Notes under the pieces: generated by a model
What the model was told of the DNA's origin: nothing
The model's input: only the letters and a program-made list of their open reading frames with translations
Database searches by the model: none
Program-made: the position numbers and the translations under genes
NCBI RefSeq assembly: GCF_000350225.1
Contig: NW_005179173.1
Location: 40,178 to 104,177 of the forward strand
DNA: 64,000 nucleotides
Direction: 5' to 3'
Origin: Chondrus crispus
Lineage: Eukaryota > Rhodophyta > Florideophyceae > Gigartinales > Gigartinaceae
Shown here: positions 48,018 through 58,199 of the stretch, piece after piece
Position numbering within the stretch: the first letter of the stretch is position 1
Layout of the letters: every line of letters begins with the position of its first letter

Positions 48018-48598
48018 CCGATACGGTGCATACGTGGCCAGCACGTGTAGATGTGGCCACGTGGGAGTCCACGTGTAGTTAGTGGCACCAGCTAGTGCAG
48101 GTGTACACGTGGTGCGCGACCGATCGGTGGGTTAGTACAGTAGTCATTTTTAGTTACCGTAAGCTACAGTAAGCTGGCTACAGTATGTACAGCTACTGTA
48201 GTCCGTCCGGTGCCACCGCCCTACTAGGGGGTATAAGATAGGGGGGCACCGGGCTGGAGGTAAACCGAGGCAAGCACGCCTCCCCTTACTTCCTACCCTA
48301 GTCCTTTACCGTACGGTTAAGTAAGTCCCTCAGGTTTCCAGCTCGCCACCGGTCGTACTGCTCTACACCCCAGTACGACTGCGCGTGTCCAGTGCAGTGT
48401 ACCTCCCTTGTCCTGTGCTTCCTACCGTTCCGGATTATTCTACCTGACGCTCCAGTGTAGCGGTCCCCCAAGCTCCCTCATTTTAGGTACAGCCTGTCCT
48501 TTTCCGTTTACGGTTTAGCGTCCCTACGGTTGTACCACATTTTTGGTACTCTTGTGGAGGGGACCAAATTGTGAGGGGTGACACCGTTCGGTTCGGCA
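48018..48598. other. Unassigned mobile-element DNA
   Basis: Follows the LINE end. The stretch from TGTTAACCG (48012) to TTGTACCACA (about 48540), with a GTATAAGATA box near 48230 and a following TTTTTGGTACTCTTG, has the look of a further LTR with primer site. No matching partner or target duplication was found, so it is left unassigned. Rich in TACAGTA/TACTGTA motifs (48138-48200). Confidence 0.35.
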
Positions 48599-48860
48599 AT
48601 TACGTCGAAGTTCGGGCTAAGTTTGAGCCCCTAGCGGGCTCAATAAAAATCGTAACCCACCGCCGACAACGGCATCGTACTCCCCGCGTCAAGCCGCTTC
48701 GGACAGTATAAGGTCCGAAAAACGGTCAATGTAGACCCCGGCGGACCAGCCGCCAATTTCGGTCGACTTTGGGCTACGTTTTGACCCCTAGCGGGCTCAA
48801 TAAAAATCGTAGCCCACGTCCGAGAACGGCATCGTGCTCACCGCGTCAAGCCGGACCCGG
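48599..48860. repeat. Imperfect direct repeat, period about 157 bp
   Basis: Two units, about 48599-48700 and 48756-48860. Shared cores include CCCCTAGCGGGCTCAATAAA, then ATCGTA, AACGGCATCGT and CCGCGTCAAGCCG in the same order and spacing. Each contains AATAAA. No reading frame is shared, so it is probably non-coding mobile-element sequence. The mitochondrial insert starts right after unit 2. Confidence 0.75.
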
Positions 48861-48863
48861 GGG

Positions 48864-49037
48864 TGTCATACTTTACAAGAACACTCGTTAGTTTTAGTTA
48901 GAGGTGGTCGAGTAAAAGATTTACCAGGAGTTCAATATCATTTTGTTCGAGGAGCGTACGATTTACATGCAGTTGGAACTAGAAAAAAATCTCGCTCTAA
49001 ATATGGTAAAAAACTTTTTAAAGCTCCTATCGTTTAA
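48864..49037 (+). pseudogene. rps12: Mitochondrial ribosomal protein S12, 3' fragment
   Basis: About 57 codons in frame to a [21 protein letters not shown] and the ending [14 protein letters not shown] align with the C-terminal half of S12, a decoding-centre protein of the small ribosomal subunit. The 5' half is absent at the junction with nuclear DNA, so it is a fragment of transferred organelle DNA and not expected to be expressed. Confidence 0.85.
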
Positions 49038-49094
49038 TGGTTAAGGCAATGTTTTTTCGTGACATAGATGTGGGTTCGAATCCCACTAGGAGTA
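49023..49094 (+). tRNA. trnE-UUC: tRNA-Glu(UUC), mitochondrial copy in nuclear DNA
   Basis: 72 nt. Acceptor GCTCCTA/TAGGAGT (first pair G-U), D arm GTTT/AGGC, anticodon stem ATGTT/GACAT with loop TTTTCGT (anticodon TTC), T arm GTGGG/CCCAC with TTCGAAT, discriminator A. The last 15 bases of the rps12 fragment overlap its acceptor. Structurally whole, but as an organelle copy in the nucleus it is probably not a working gene. Confidence 0.8.
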
Positions 49095-49125
49095 ATATAA
49101 AAACGGGGTAGAGTAAATTGGTTAG

Positions 49126-50143
49126 GGTATCCACTCCGAAAAGGCGGTCATGGCGAGGTGTCAACCGATTTGGAAACGAGATCAGTTTTATTGGTTTCTA
49201 GTGGTTTTTTACAGTTTTCAAATCGGGGTTGTCGGCGAAGTCGCCGGCGGCGCACTCGTACGCCCCTAACCGCCACGGAAAGGAACCGAGCGAGGCCCGA
49301 GGGGTCTCCCCGCAACCACGAGGGTCGAGACCCCCACGTACTGTACGCGCCGGTGGAAAAAAGGGGCGTCCGAGTTGGCAAAACAGCCAGCCCTCCGGGG
49401 GGGTGCCGTGCATCGGTACGTTGGCACCACTACCCTGGAGGAACGCCTGCTTATGGGGAGGCGCTGTAGCCCTCCGGGTGGGGCCTGGGTCTGTACCTGG
49501 CGCCCCGCCAAGGCGGGGCGCAACCGAACGGTACGCTCCAGGGACTCCCTCGAGAGCGCCCAGGTCACTGAGCGCCCCCGGGGTCGGCCATGGATGATGG
49601 GGGATGGGGACGAATTGCTGTGAAGCCATGCCGTCCACAAACCCAATCACCGCCACGGAATGGCCGGGGTACAGTACATGTGATGCATGCGGTACTGTAC
49701 CCGGTAGCCACACCCAATGGGGGTCCGCCGCAGCGCATTGGTGGCGGTTCAAAGCGCCGCCTATTTGAGGGAATAGCCAGTGGGAGCTCGTCAAAAAGGC
49801 AAAAAGCCACCCGCCGAACGGAAAAACCAGGCACGTTTTACTAAGAAAAACGCCGGTTTTGAGGCCAGGACTACCCCCCGAACGGAAAATCGGGCATAAT
49901 TTACTAAGGAAAAGGGCGATTTTCTGCGAAGGAAAACGGAGCGGCACCGGACCGGGGAAGGGCCGCACTGCGCATACCGACCACCGGAGCTGCGCCTACT
50001 CCCGCGTGCACGCTCGCACCGCTTAGCGAGGCGATGAGGCCTCCCCTCAAGGAGGTCCGCGCAGGCAAGGAGGGGTGAGACGGAGACGGCAGATGTTTTA
50101 TTGGGGTACTATCGGGTTGGGAACCACCGTCACGGAATAGTGC
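49126..50143. other. Unassigned repeat-rich DNA
   Basis: No recognised gene. A minus-strand frame (about 49968-49198) contains an internal repeat: two units around 49800-49925 share CGAACGGAAAA and TTTACTAAGRAAAA in the same order. Near 49670-49710, GTACAGTACATG and CGGTACTGTACCC form an imperfect inverted pair. It probably belongs to the element carrying the minus-strand frame that follows. Confidence 0.35.
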
Positions 50144-52621
50144 CTATTCGAGCCTCGCGCGTTTGGGCGAGTGGACGCCCTCGGTCAAACCGTCGGGGCG
50201 CCCCGCCATGCTCGCCCCAGAAGACCGGTTGGTGAAACCCGGCGCAGGTGGCATCTCAGCCCTGCGCTTGCGGCGCCCGGAGAAGACTCGACCGAGCTCG
50301 TCAATTGTTGACGCAGCCGTCCGGACGAGGGCCGCACCCTCTGCGGCCTCGCTCTCCAAAATGGAGAGCTGACGGCGCGCCTCGGCAAGCTCTGCGTCAC
50401 GTTGACGCAAGGCGTAGATCCACGAGCGAGCGGCCACGAGCGCATCCGTCACGGTTGAAGGCACCTCGAGGTTCTCGTACGAACATGCGTACTGTAGAAC
50501 CGCGAAGGCACCTGCTTCCGCCTCGGGACGAAACCCGGCGGAGGATGTCGGCATGGGCTGGGATGACCCGCCCGCTGCTGGTCGGGACCGTATCGGACTC
50601 TCGCTCGTCGCGGAAGAGGACGAGGCGGCCGGCGGAGGCTCCGCCCCGCCCACGACCGGCGCAAACCGTTTCGGATCCTGGTCCTCCCTCGACAAGGGTG
50701 AGCGCGCTGGCAGAGGCCCCGCGCTGGCCCAGCGGTCGTGCATGGGCGTGCGCGCTCCGACCCCAAGTCGGGAGGTCCACGCAGCCGCGGAACTGTCGCT
50801 CGGGGAACCCAAATACGGCGCCAACGCTGCCGCCACGCTGTGAATTGGCGGGGGCCGGAGCGGAGGACGGCTATCCGGCGAAGGCGGCGGAGCCTCTGTC
50901 TTCCAAGACGGAGATTCCGGCCCGGTCACCCCGGCGAGTGGTAACTTGGGAGCCTCACCAGCCCTCAAGGGGGTCTCGTCGCCAATCTCGACGACCTCCA
51001 CCGAGCCCAGCGGGGGCGGCGGGGGCCTCTCCATTTCTTCGTCGACCCCCGTGGCCCTGTAGGCCGACCCAAGGGGGCACGCCTCGACTACCACCGAGGT
51101 GGGGGGCTGGGGTAAATTCCGTAAGGTCTCCTGCGGGGGAGCGGGACCCATTGAGCCCCACTCCCTTCCAAGTCCGTTGAGGTACGCTACCCCCGGCAGC
51201 TCCGCTTGAGCGGGTATCGCCGTGGGGGCCTCCTCGAGAGGGAGTCCTGGTGACCCCGTTATGACCGACTGGTTGGGGTCTTCATGAGGACCCTCCGGTT
51301 CTTCCTCCCCACGCCGAGGCATGTGAGGGATGACTCCGGCACGGTAATCGTACCAGATAAAGTCTGCGTCGTCCCTCCACGGCCGGTGAAGGGTGAATTC
51401 CAAGAGCTGGTCGGTGTAGTCGGCATCGAATGGGGAACCTTCGACCAACGCGGCTATCCCCACCGATCGGATCAATGCAACCAAAGGCGGTTGCAGGCGG
51501 AACAGCACGCCCGAGCAGGGTTGATGCCGGCGCTCGTCCAGACGCGGGTCGGGACAGCGCGTGAAGAACGGCATCCCCTCACACACCGCACGGAGGAAAC
51601 AGTGGAGCACGAGAGCTGCCCACTCCGACAGCGTGATGGCACGGATCAGCGCTCGCTGCTGGTTATCCACTGCGGTCCGAGAGCCCGACAACCACCGTGA
51701 GGCGACGTACGCCATCACACTGGGCGTCGGCACGCAGAGGTGCTCGGGCGCCTCAAAATCGGACCAGTCGGTGGGCAGGTGCGGATAGAGCTTTGACCGC
51801 GCTTGGACTGGCACGGAGAAGAATTCCGTGCAGTGCCAGAGGTGGAAGAAGAAATCCGTACCTCGCCAACGGAGGCGGCTCTCCCGTGCGGCGTCCTCGC
51901 CCTACCTGCAACGGTTGGCGACGCTGTACCAACCCCATAGCGGGCGGGAGAAGGCCACCAACCGAGCATGGGGGACCGCTTGGTCCGCCCGGCCGAACCG
52001 GGCGAGCAACGGCAACAGGGCCTTGTGGTACGCCACCTCCTCGGGGCAGCGGACATACATGATGTCACTCCCCGGGTCGGCCAAAACCCGACACGGCGAA
52101 TGGCGCCAGCGGTCGATCCAGGCCTCGCCTTGGGTCCGCTGACCCCCGTGGCGTTTTGCCGACCGGCTGCGGGCCCCACGTTGAACGGGGATCGCCGCGA
52201 AGCGCGCCGCGTCGAGGTACCGATGGGCAAGCCTACTGTATTCCGCGAGAGTTAGCGGGGGCTCCGGAGCGGCAGATGGCCGCCCCGTGCGCCGCCAGCG
52301 GTGGTCGAGTTCTTGACCAGGGAACGCGCGGCGGGCCATCTCTCGTAGGCTCATTGATCGATTGGCTCGCACACCGCGGTTCCTCCGGGGCCTTCTGATC
52401 ACCGTTGAACGGTCCGCCCTTTCGAGCGGGTCAGGAGAGGCCGGTGTTACCGTTGCTGCTCTCAACCGACTCACCGCTCGGGCGAGCGACGGGAGACGCG
52501 GTACGGGGATACTCCGCAGCGGTCTCAGTAGGGGAGAGCGGGGCGGTGTCGCCTCAGCCCTCGACCGTACCGCCGGCGGATCCACCGCCGGCACCGTCGG
52601 GTTATTCACCTGTTCCGACAT
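50144..52621 (-). other. Long unrecognised reading frame, possibly from a virus-like or mobile element
   Basis: About 825 codons from an ATG at 52621, with about one break. The N-terminal 200 residues are Arg/Pro/Ala-rich; a middle part has aromatic, folded-looking sequence (FVSRWLSG-like helices, HRPWRDDADFIWYDYRAGV); a long Pro/Ser/Glu-rich linker follows; the last 130 residues form a probable coiled coil (RQRDAELAEARRQLSILES) and a basic tail. I recognise no family: no reverse transcriptase, integrase, helicase or protease motif. It lies back-to-back with LINE copy 2 inside a mobile-element island, so a structural (gag-like) protein of an unknown element is possible, as is a captured host gene. 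It is treated here as a fossil. Confidence 0.45.
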
Positions 52622-52635
52622 CGGTGAGATAATAG

Positions 52636-54479
52636 GGACAGAACAAGTCGTGGAAGTCGCTCGTACCGTCTGGTTGGGAAGAGATGCGTAGGGCAAGCAC
52701 AGGTCGCGAATGGGGTACCTTGTGGCGAGAAGCCCTTCATGCTCACGAGGCACGGCGGGCATGGCAGCACACACACTCCAAGCTCCCTTCGCTCCACAGC
52801 TCTCGCGCCGCGCAAGCCGCCCGCGCCATGCGGCTAGCCTCCTAAGCCCAGTACGGACGGGCGATGCGCACGTTCACCAACCCTCCTCTCGCCAACCTCA
52901 ACGACACGGCCACGGTTGCAGCACTGCGAGCCTTTCACCCCGACCCTCCTGTCCCCGTCATGCCTCTGCCGCCCTCCGCACAACCACGGCCGCCAGAGAT
53001 CTCGGAGCAATCCTTTCTCCGTGCCGTCAGGAACCTCAATCCCAACTCAGCCGCCGGTCCAGACCGCATGTCGCCCAAGCTCCTGCACCTCCTTGCCCAC
53101 ACACAAATTAGTCCCGAAGCAGGAGTGACCGGCATCTCCGCGCTCACGAATCTCGTCAGCCGCCTGGCATGTGGTTCCGTTCCGCCCTGCACCATCCCCC
53201 TTGTCAGTGCCGCAACTCTGCTGCCCCTACAGCCACGCCCGGCCAAAATTCGCCCAATTGCAATTGGACAAAGCATCTGTCGACTCGTCGCGAAAGTCCT
53301 CCTCCCAGCCGCAATAGAGGATTGCCGTGACCACCTCGCTCCTGAACAATTAGCCAATGGTGTTCCGAACGGCATGGACGCTATCGTACACGACGCCCGG
53401 ATGCTACTTCGTCGGCATGGAAGGGACCCACACTACGTCATGGTGTCAATTGACGCCTCCAATGCCTTCAACCGTTTCTCCCGCCAGAAAGTGCTGGACC
53501 AGCTCCCAACCAGAGCACCCTCCCTGTCCCGCTTTCTTGACATGGTTTATGCACGCACGACCTCCCCCCTGGTACTGCCCTCGTCCCCGCCCACCATGCT
53601 AGTCAGTGGAGAAGGGTCGCAACACGGAGACCCTGCGAGCATGCTCCTCTTCTCTCTCGCTCTTCAGCCTCTCGCGCGCCGCATCTCGCACGAATGTGAC
53701 GTTCTTATGAACCGCTGGTATGCAGATGACGGTACCATCATCGGCCGTATCGATGAAGTTGCCAAAGCTCTTAAAATCCTCAACACAGAAGGACCAACCC
53801 ACCAGTTCTTCCTCATCCCAGCTAAGACACGTGTCTTTTGGCCCAGCCTCTCCCCAGACCTCCTGCTTCCCCTCACAACTGTTGCCCCTTTGCACGTCAT
53901 CGAAGACGGCGGGTTGGAACTCCTCGGGGCCCCTATTGGGTCTGACTCGTTCATGACGCAGTACATCACCCGCAAACTGCAAAACTGAAATTCCGCCCTC
54001 GCCCACCTGGACCACATCCCAGAGGCCCACGTACGCTTTCACTTACACAGGGTCTCCGCTTCCGCCTGTCACATGCAGCATCTGTTCCGGCTGGTACCCC
54101 CGACCTTCGCCTTTTCGTTCGCACAGCAATTTGATAGAGATCAGCTGAAGGCATACGAGCGCTTCAATAGTGTTACTCTTTCACCGAGCCTGGCCGCTCA
54201 AGTCCGATCGCCGTTCGTTCATGGGGGACATGGCCTCACATAATTGGCCAATACTTCACACGCTTCTTACGCTGCAAGTCTCATCGACTCCGCCCCGGTA
54301 CGACTAAAGGGGCCCCAGTTTCCCAACCTCAGGCAATACCAGCGCTTTGCACGAACATCATAGAGGGTGGTTCTCGGCAATTTACCTCATTCCGTACAAC
54401 CACCTCACTTCTCCCTTACATCCTCGGATCTTGGCTGCCTCGAACCTACCGCAATTCTAGCGCGTCCTGAACGCATACA
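52636..54479 (+). mobile_element. LINE copy 2, reverse transcriptase part, interrupted by a Ty3/gypsy element
   Basis: The same family as the LINE at 44451-48017, but preserving more of the 5' coding part: EWGTLWREALHAHEARRAW, AAQAARAMRLAS, then SDETV-like ANLNDTATVAALRAFHP, NPNSAAGPDRMSPK, VSIDASNAFNRFSRQ, GSQHGDPASMLLFS and RWYADDG (about 53720). Stops lie at 52843-52845, 53986-53988 and later, and the 3' part decays. At 54479 it ends abruptly in the 5' LTR of the large Ty3/gypsy element, within the segment that in copy 1 reads RPERVHTTLFQ. The zinc-finger/endonuclease end is therefore not seen. The upstream edge lies within 60 bp of the start of the divergent minus-strand frame. Confidence 0.85.
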
Positions 54480-54966
54480 TGTGGTATAACGGCAAACTAG
54501 ATTTAGATCTAGATTGGATCGCACTGTAGAGCCGGAGCTCTACAGTACGGACCCACACGTGTGCGCGACACGCACGTGTACTGTCAGCCCGATGCCTGAC
54601 AGCGCTACAGTGCAGGCTGACCCGCACTACAGTAGCCCCCTACAGTACGTCGGTACTGTAGTGTTATGATAGAATACTTTGTACATTAAATACGCGAGCG
54701 ACCGACGACGGAGGAAAAGGACAAGCACGAGCTTGTCCACGACTCTCCGTCTAGGTCAGCTCTGCCGCTTACTCTACTAGAACGACCGGCCTACTCTAGT
54801 CCGTTCTAGGCAAGGGACCGCGCAGGCAAGGACGCGCCAGCACGCGAGCGAGCCTGGATCCGCCTCCGCCCGTCGGTACTGGATCGTCTACCAGTACTGC
54901 ACCGGGGCGTCGAGGCGTAGATCCGCTCGCACGTGCGCGCATCCGACCCGACTGCGCTCTACTTCA
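54480..54966 (+). repeat. 5' LTR of the Ty3/gypsy element
   Basis: 487 bp, TGTGGTATAAC to CTACTTCA, immediately followed by a primer-binding site. Contains several short palindromes and TACAGTA/TACTGTA motifs (54540-54660). The left flank ATACA (54475-54479) would be the target duplication; its partner lies outside the window. Confidence 0.8.
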
Positions 54967-54967
54967 C

Positions 54968-54980
54968 TGCTATCAGAGCC
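54968..54980 (+). promoter_or_regulatory. Primer-binding site (initiator tRNA-Met type)
   Basis: TGCTATCAGAGCC lies two bases after the LTR end and resembles TGGTATCAGAGCC, the complement of the 3' end of initiator tRNA-Met used by many Ty3/gypsy and copia elements. Confidence 0.75.
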
Positions 54981-55165
54981 CGCGCCCGGTCCCGTGTGTG
55001 AGTGGTGCTTCATCCCGTTCTCGGCGATCCGAGGTCTATAGGACTGGACGCATACACCCCTCCCCGCAGGGGTGTTTATGCTACCGTGGTCTCCCGACCT
55101 AGAAGACCCCGGAGTCCGATCTCCAAGAAGACTTCCGCTTCCCTCCGCGAACCGATCGCGTCGAG

Positions 55166-57472
55166 ATGAGGCAAGAGTTTGAGCCCTCGATCCGCTCCGA
55201 AGCGGCGGATCTGAGTCCGGCCGCTGTGCAGTCCCCATCCGCCCCGTCGGGCGACGGCGACGCAGGTCCTCGTGACCGCGAACCGTCGCTCGGATCCTCC
55301 GAGGAAAGAGCGGCGGCGATGTTCGAACGCATAGCCGAATACATCGAGGAAGTCCGTACTTCCCTTCGGATCGATGTATCGGACCATGTATACACTCGAT
55401 GTATGGCCGAACTCCGCTCCCTGCGTGAAGGGAGGTTCGATAGAGTGACGCAGTCCTTAGAGAATCTCCGAGCACTGATCGACGAGTTACACTCGCGGAT
55501 AGTGCTCGTCGAAGACTCCCGTTTCGCCTCGCCCGGACCGTCCGGGCAAGGTCGCCCTGAGAGGCCGACCTCGGTGAGACGACCCGAGGACCGAACCTCT
55601 CCGTCCGCAGAGCAATTGGGTGCGTTCGCGCACCTCTCTACTGAGCTCGACGCCACTCGTCGGCGTGCTCGTGGCATGGACCGTACCATGGCCGAAAGGC
55701 TACCCGGTGCCCCCTCGAGAGGGCCCGGTGGTACCGTACCTCCGAGCGCCGCCGCCCCCGAAAGTTGGCGTCCGACTGGTGCCGCTACCAGTCGGACTGC
55801 AGAAGGAAGTCGTCCTCCGATAGACGCGAACTTCGCGTCTGAGACCCAAGCCTTGCCGTCTATCGCCGGAAGCAGGCGGCAAGTGGACCGCGTATCGTAC
55901 GCGGACGAACAGGACCGTGGAGGAGCCGCCCGCGGATCCGGAGAACTGATGTTCTCCGTCGATCCCCGCTGGGGCGGCTACCCGCCGGCGAGTTACGCCG
56001 AGCATCCAGGTCCGGTAGACGTCCGTACGCTACCGGTTACCTCCTTCGGCACGCTGGGTCCCGCTGAACCCGGGCTCGAGCCGGTACATACGATGATCCA
56101 AGAGTTCAGCGCCGTTGCTGACTATCGTATGTACCGCTTGGATAACACCTCGAGGCTCGTTACCTTGGGTGACGCGGGACGGATCGCGAAGTACGTCCAA
56201 CGCTGTCGTGGGATCCGTCTCACGATGCGCAGCTTCGACGGTACCGACCCGATCCAGCTGCTGCCGTTCTTGAAGGATATCCGAATCACCTTCAACTCGC
56301 AACACCTGACCGAAGGTGTTGCGGTGAGAGTCCTCGCGCACTTCTTAGAGCGCGACGCGGAGCACCTGTATACGAGTTATACGATGCGTGGCCTCCGCGC
56401 GGGCCAACTACACGACGACGTGAGTTGGCCGGGACTCATGAACCAGTTCCTGAAACGCTACCTAACCGACGACGTGTTAGGTGAAGCGTACGACGCTGTC
56501 GCGACGGCGCAACAGCAATCTCATGAAACGGAAAGCACGTTCGCGGACCGGCTCGAAACTCCCGCGTTCCGGTGCACGGCAGTGTTCTCCGAACAGTCCC
56601 TCGCGCACTACTTCGTGCGGGGACTCGCTCCTGCGACCCGTGCCGCAGTTTCCGAGACAGTGCAGCGGCTGCCGAGCCGCCAGAAGACCGATCTTCCGAC
56701 CATCCGCCGTATCGCAACGGCGGAAGGGACCACTTACCGCGCTCGACGCGGTTTACCTCTGCCGGATTCGAAACCAGCAGGGAGGGCTGGCAGGACTACG
56801 AAGTCCGCCGCAACAAGCTCGCCCGCCTCTACCCTCCATGTCGGGGAGGATGAGTGGCAGGCCGACCCTGTCCTCATTACGCAAGGAGCAGGGCCCGTAG
56901 GGGGTCGACCCCTCTCACCGATGTCGACCGGAACGACCTCGAGTTACGCAACCGCGTTCGCGGCCACTCCAAGAGTGGCAAGGGGTACGGACCCCCGGGT
57001 CGCAGAGCTCGACATATCGAACCGAGATGCAGGAGGCGAAGCGCCCCGGGTGCCCCTCCTCACCGATGAGGAGGCGCGGCACGCGGCGACCTTCGCCTCA
57101 ACGGACGGCAGCGCGTACGTGTGCTGGCTATGCCGTACGTACGGGCATGCCATGTACGCGTGCCCGTTCCTGTCGCCGGAGCAACGAATGTTCACGGCGT
57201 ACAGGAACTACCGCTACCAGATGGAGACGCGCCCCGGTGCGCGTAATCTCCTCCGGCAAGCGGCGGGCGAGGGCCGTCCCCGCGTCAAGGTTTCCCGAAC
57301 CGATCGGGTGGGGGCGCACGCTTCGCCCCCCGTGGAGGCGGGTACCGTCGTAACGAAGTCGATCGTCGGGATCGACCCGCCTACCAGCAGGCGGACACAA
57401 GGTACCCCCGACAAGAAGAAAGAGGGGACCGAGACCGTTCTCGGTTACCCCAACAGGTACAAAATGCGATAA
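55166..57472 (+). CDS. Gag of the Ty3/gypsy element
   Basis: 768 aa from an ATG. A charged, proline-rich N-terminus with a short coiled coil (about 50-120) precedes a capsid-like helical region (about 350-530; GLMNQFLKRYL, FADRL, LAHYFVRGL) typical of retrotransposon Gag. Near the C-terminus is one CCHC zinc knuckle (CWLCRTYGHAMYAC, C-x2-C-x4-H-x4-C). It should form the particle that packages element RNA. Its stop codon overlaps the ATG of the next small frame (TAATG). Confidence 0.85.
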   Translation: MRQEFEPSIRSEAADLSPAAVQSPSAPSGDGDAGPRDREPSLGSSEERAAAMFERIAEYIEEVRTSLRIDVSDHVYTRCMAELRSLREGRFDRVTQSLENLRALIDELHSRIVLVEDSRFASPGPSGQGRPERPTSVRRPEDRTSPSAEQLGAFAHLSTELDATRRRARGMDRTMAERLPGAPSRGPGGTVPPSAAAPESWRPTGAATSRTAEGSRPPIDANFASETQALPSIAGSRRQVDRVSYADEQDRGGAARGSGELMFSVDPRWGGYPPASYAEHPGPVDVRTLPVTSFGTLGPAEPGLEPVHTMIQEFSAVADYRMYRLDNTSRLVTLGDAGRIAKYVQRCRGIRLTMRSFDGTDPIQLLPFLKDIRITFNSQHLTEGVAVRVLAHFLERDAEHLYTSYTMRGLRAGQLHDDVSWPGLMNQFLKRYLTDDVLGEAYDAVATAQQQSHETESTFADRLETPAFRCTAVFSEQSLAHYFVRGLAPATRAAVSETVQRLPSRQKTDLPTIRRIATAEGTTYRARRGLPLPDSKPAGRAGRTTKSAATSSPASTLHVGEDEWQADPVLITQGAGPVGGRPLSPMSTGTTSSYATAFAATPRVARGTDPRVAELDISNRDAGGEAPRVPLLTDEEARHAATFASTDGSAYVCWLCRTYGHAMYACPFLSPEQRMFTAYRNYRYQMETRPGARNLLRQAAGEGRPRVKVSRTDRVGAHASPPVEAGTVVTKSIVGIDPPTSRRTQGTPDKKKEGTETVLGYPNRYKMR

Positions 57473-57735
57473 TGTACCTGCAAGACTGGGTAGAGGATCT
57501 GTACCCTCTACCCACGGAGGGTCACGAGGGAGAGCCGACTCGCTTCGTCCCCCATATCCTGCGACGACCGGACGCCGCAGGTCAAGGCCCGGAAGTACCC
57601 GAGTACTTCGCCAAGGCCGCGGAGCCGCAGTGGGGGAATCGTCCCGATCCACGCGGCCGGCTACCCGAAGAAGACCTGGCCGTCGATAGCCAGGAGGTTA
57701 GCTCCGATAGCATGGGTAGTTCGAAAAAAGAGTAA
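57472..57735 (+). CDS. Small frame after gag in the Ty3/gypsy element
   Basis: 87 codons whose ATG shares bases with the gag stop (TAATG). Acidic and proline-rich, no recognised domain. The overlap is the geometry used for termination-reinitiation in some mobile elements and viruses, but use here is inference. Confidence 0.45.
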   Translation: MYLQDWVEDLYPLPTEGHEGEPTRFVPHILRRPDAAGQGPEVPEYFAKAAEPQWGNRPDPRGRLPEEDLAVDSQEVSSDSMGSSKKE

Positions 57736-58199
57736 AGACGGTTACGTACACGCAGTCGCGTGAGCCGTCTTTTCCCCACGAACTAGACCCGACCCCGCGT
57801 GCTCGCCAAGGACACGGGGGGTTTTGTCCGATAATACATCCCCCACTACCGGAGGCGAGCACGGGAGCTTCTGTAATGCCGATACAGGAGGGAGCGCACG
57901 TCGAGGCCTCAAAAGGCCCCACGTTAGGAGGACAAGACACCGGGACAGCCGACGTCCCTGTGAGGCGTCACAATGGCGACGGGGCAACGACGACCGAAAA
58001 GATTCGGTCGAGACCCTGACTCCCGCGAGCCCAAGGTCGCCAGAGAAGGGTCCATGTCGTACGGACTCGAATAATCCGGGGGGCGTCACTGATCCGCGGA
58101 CGCCCCAAGAAAGGGGTAGAAGGAAACGCAAGCGGGGCCAGCACCGGAACCGAAGGCCTCGGCGGAACGACCTCACCGATAAGGCCGCCCCGAAGGTTG

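Larger units (their letters stand above)
48862..49125 (+). other. Nuclear mitochondrial DNA insert (rps12 end, trnE, start of a further tRNA)
   Basis: About 260 bp of AT-rich DNA within GC-rich surroundings, with organelle genes in compact order. It contains the 3' end of rps12, a complete trnE(UUC) overlapping it, and after a 9-base spacer ACGGGGTAGAGTAAATTGGT, which resembles the 5' third of an initiator tRNA-Met and then breaks off. The AT-rich codons, the plant-mitochondrial style of rps12 ([19 protein letters not shown]) and the gene packing point to mitochondrial rather than plastid origin. The left junction falls at the end of the 157-bp repeat. Confidence 0.82.

Noticed and set aside
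48012-48545. A further LTR after LINE copy 1
   Set aside because: TG...CA ends, a TATA-like box and a primer-site-like sequence are suggestive, but no target duplication, partner LTR or attached element was found.
49101-49175. A further complete tRNA gene
   Set aside because: Only the first 20 bases resemble a tRNA D-arm; the rest does not fold, so it is a truncated end of the mitochondrial insert.
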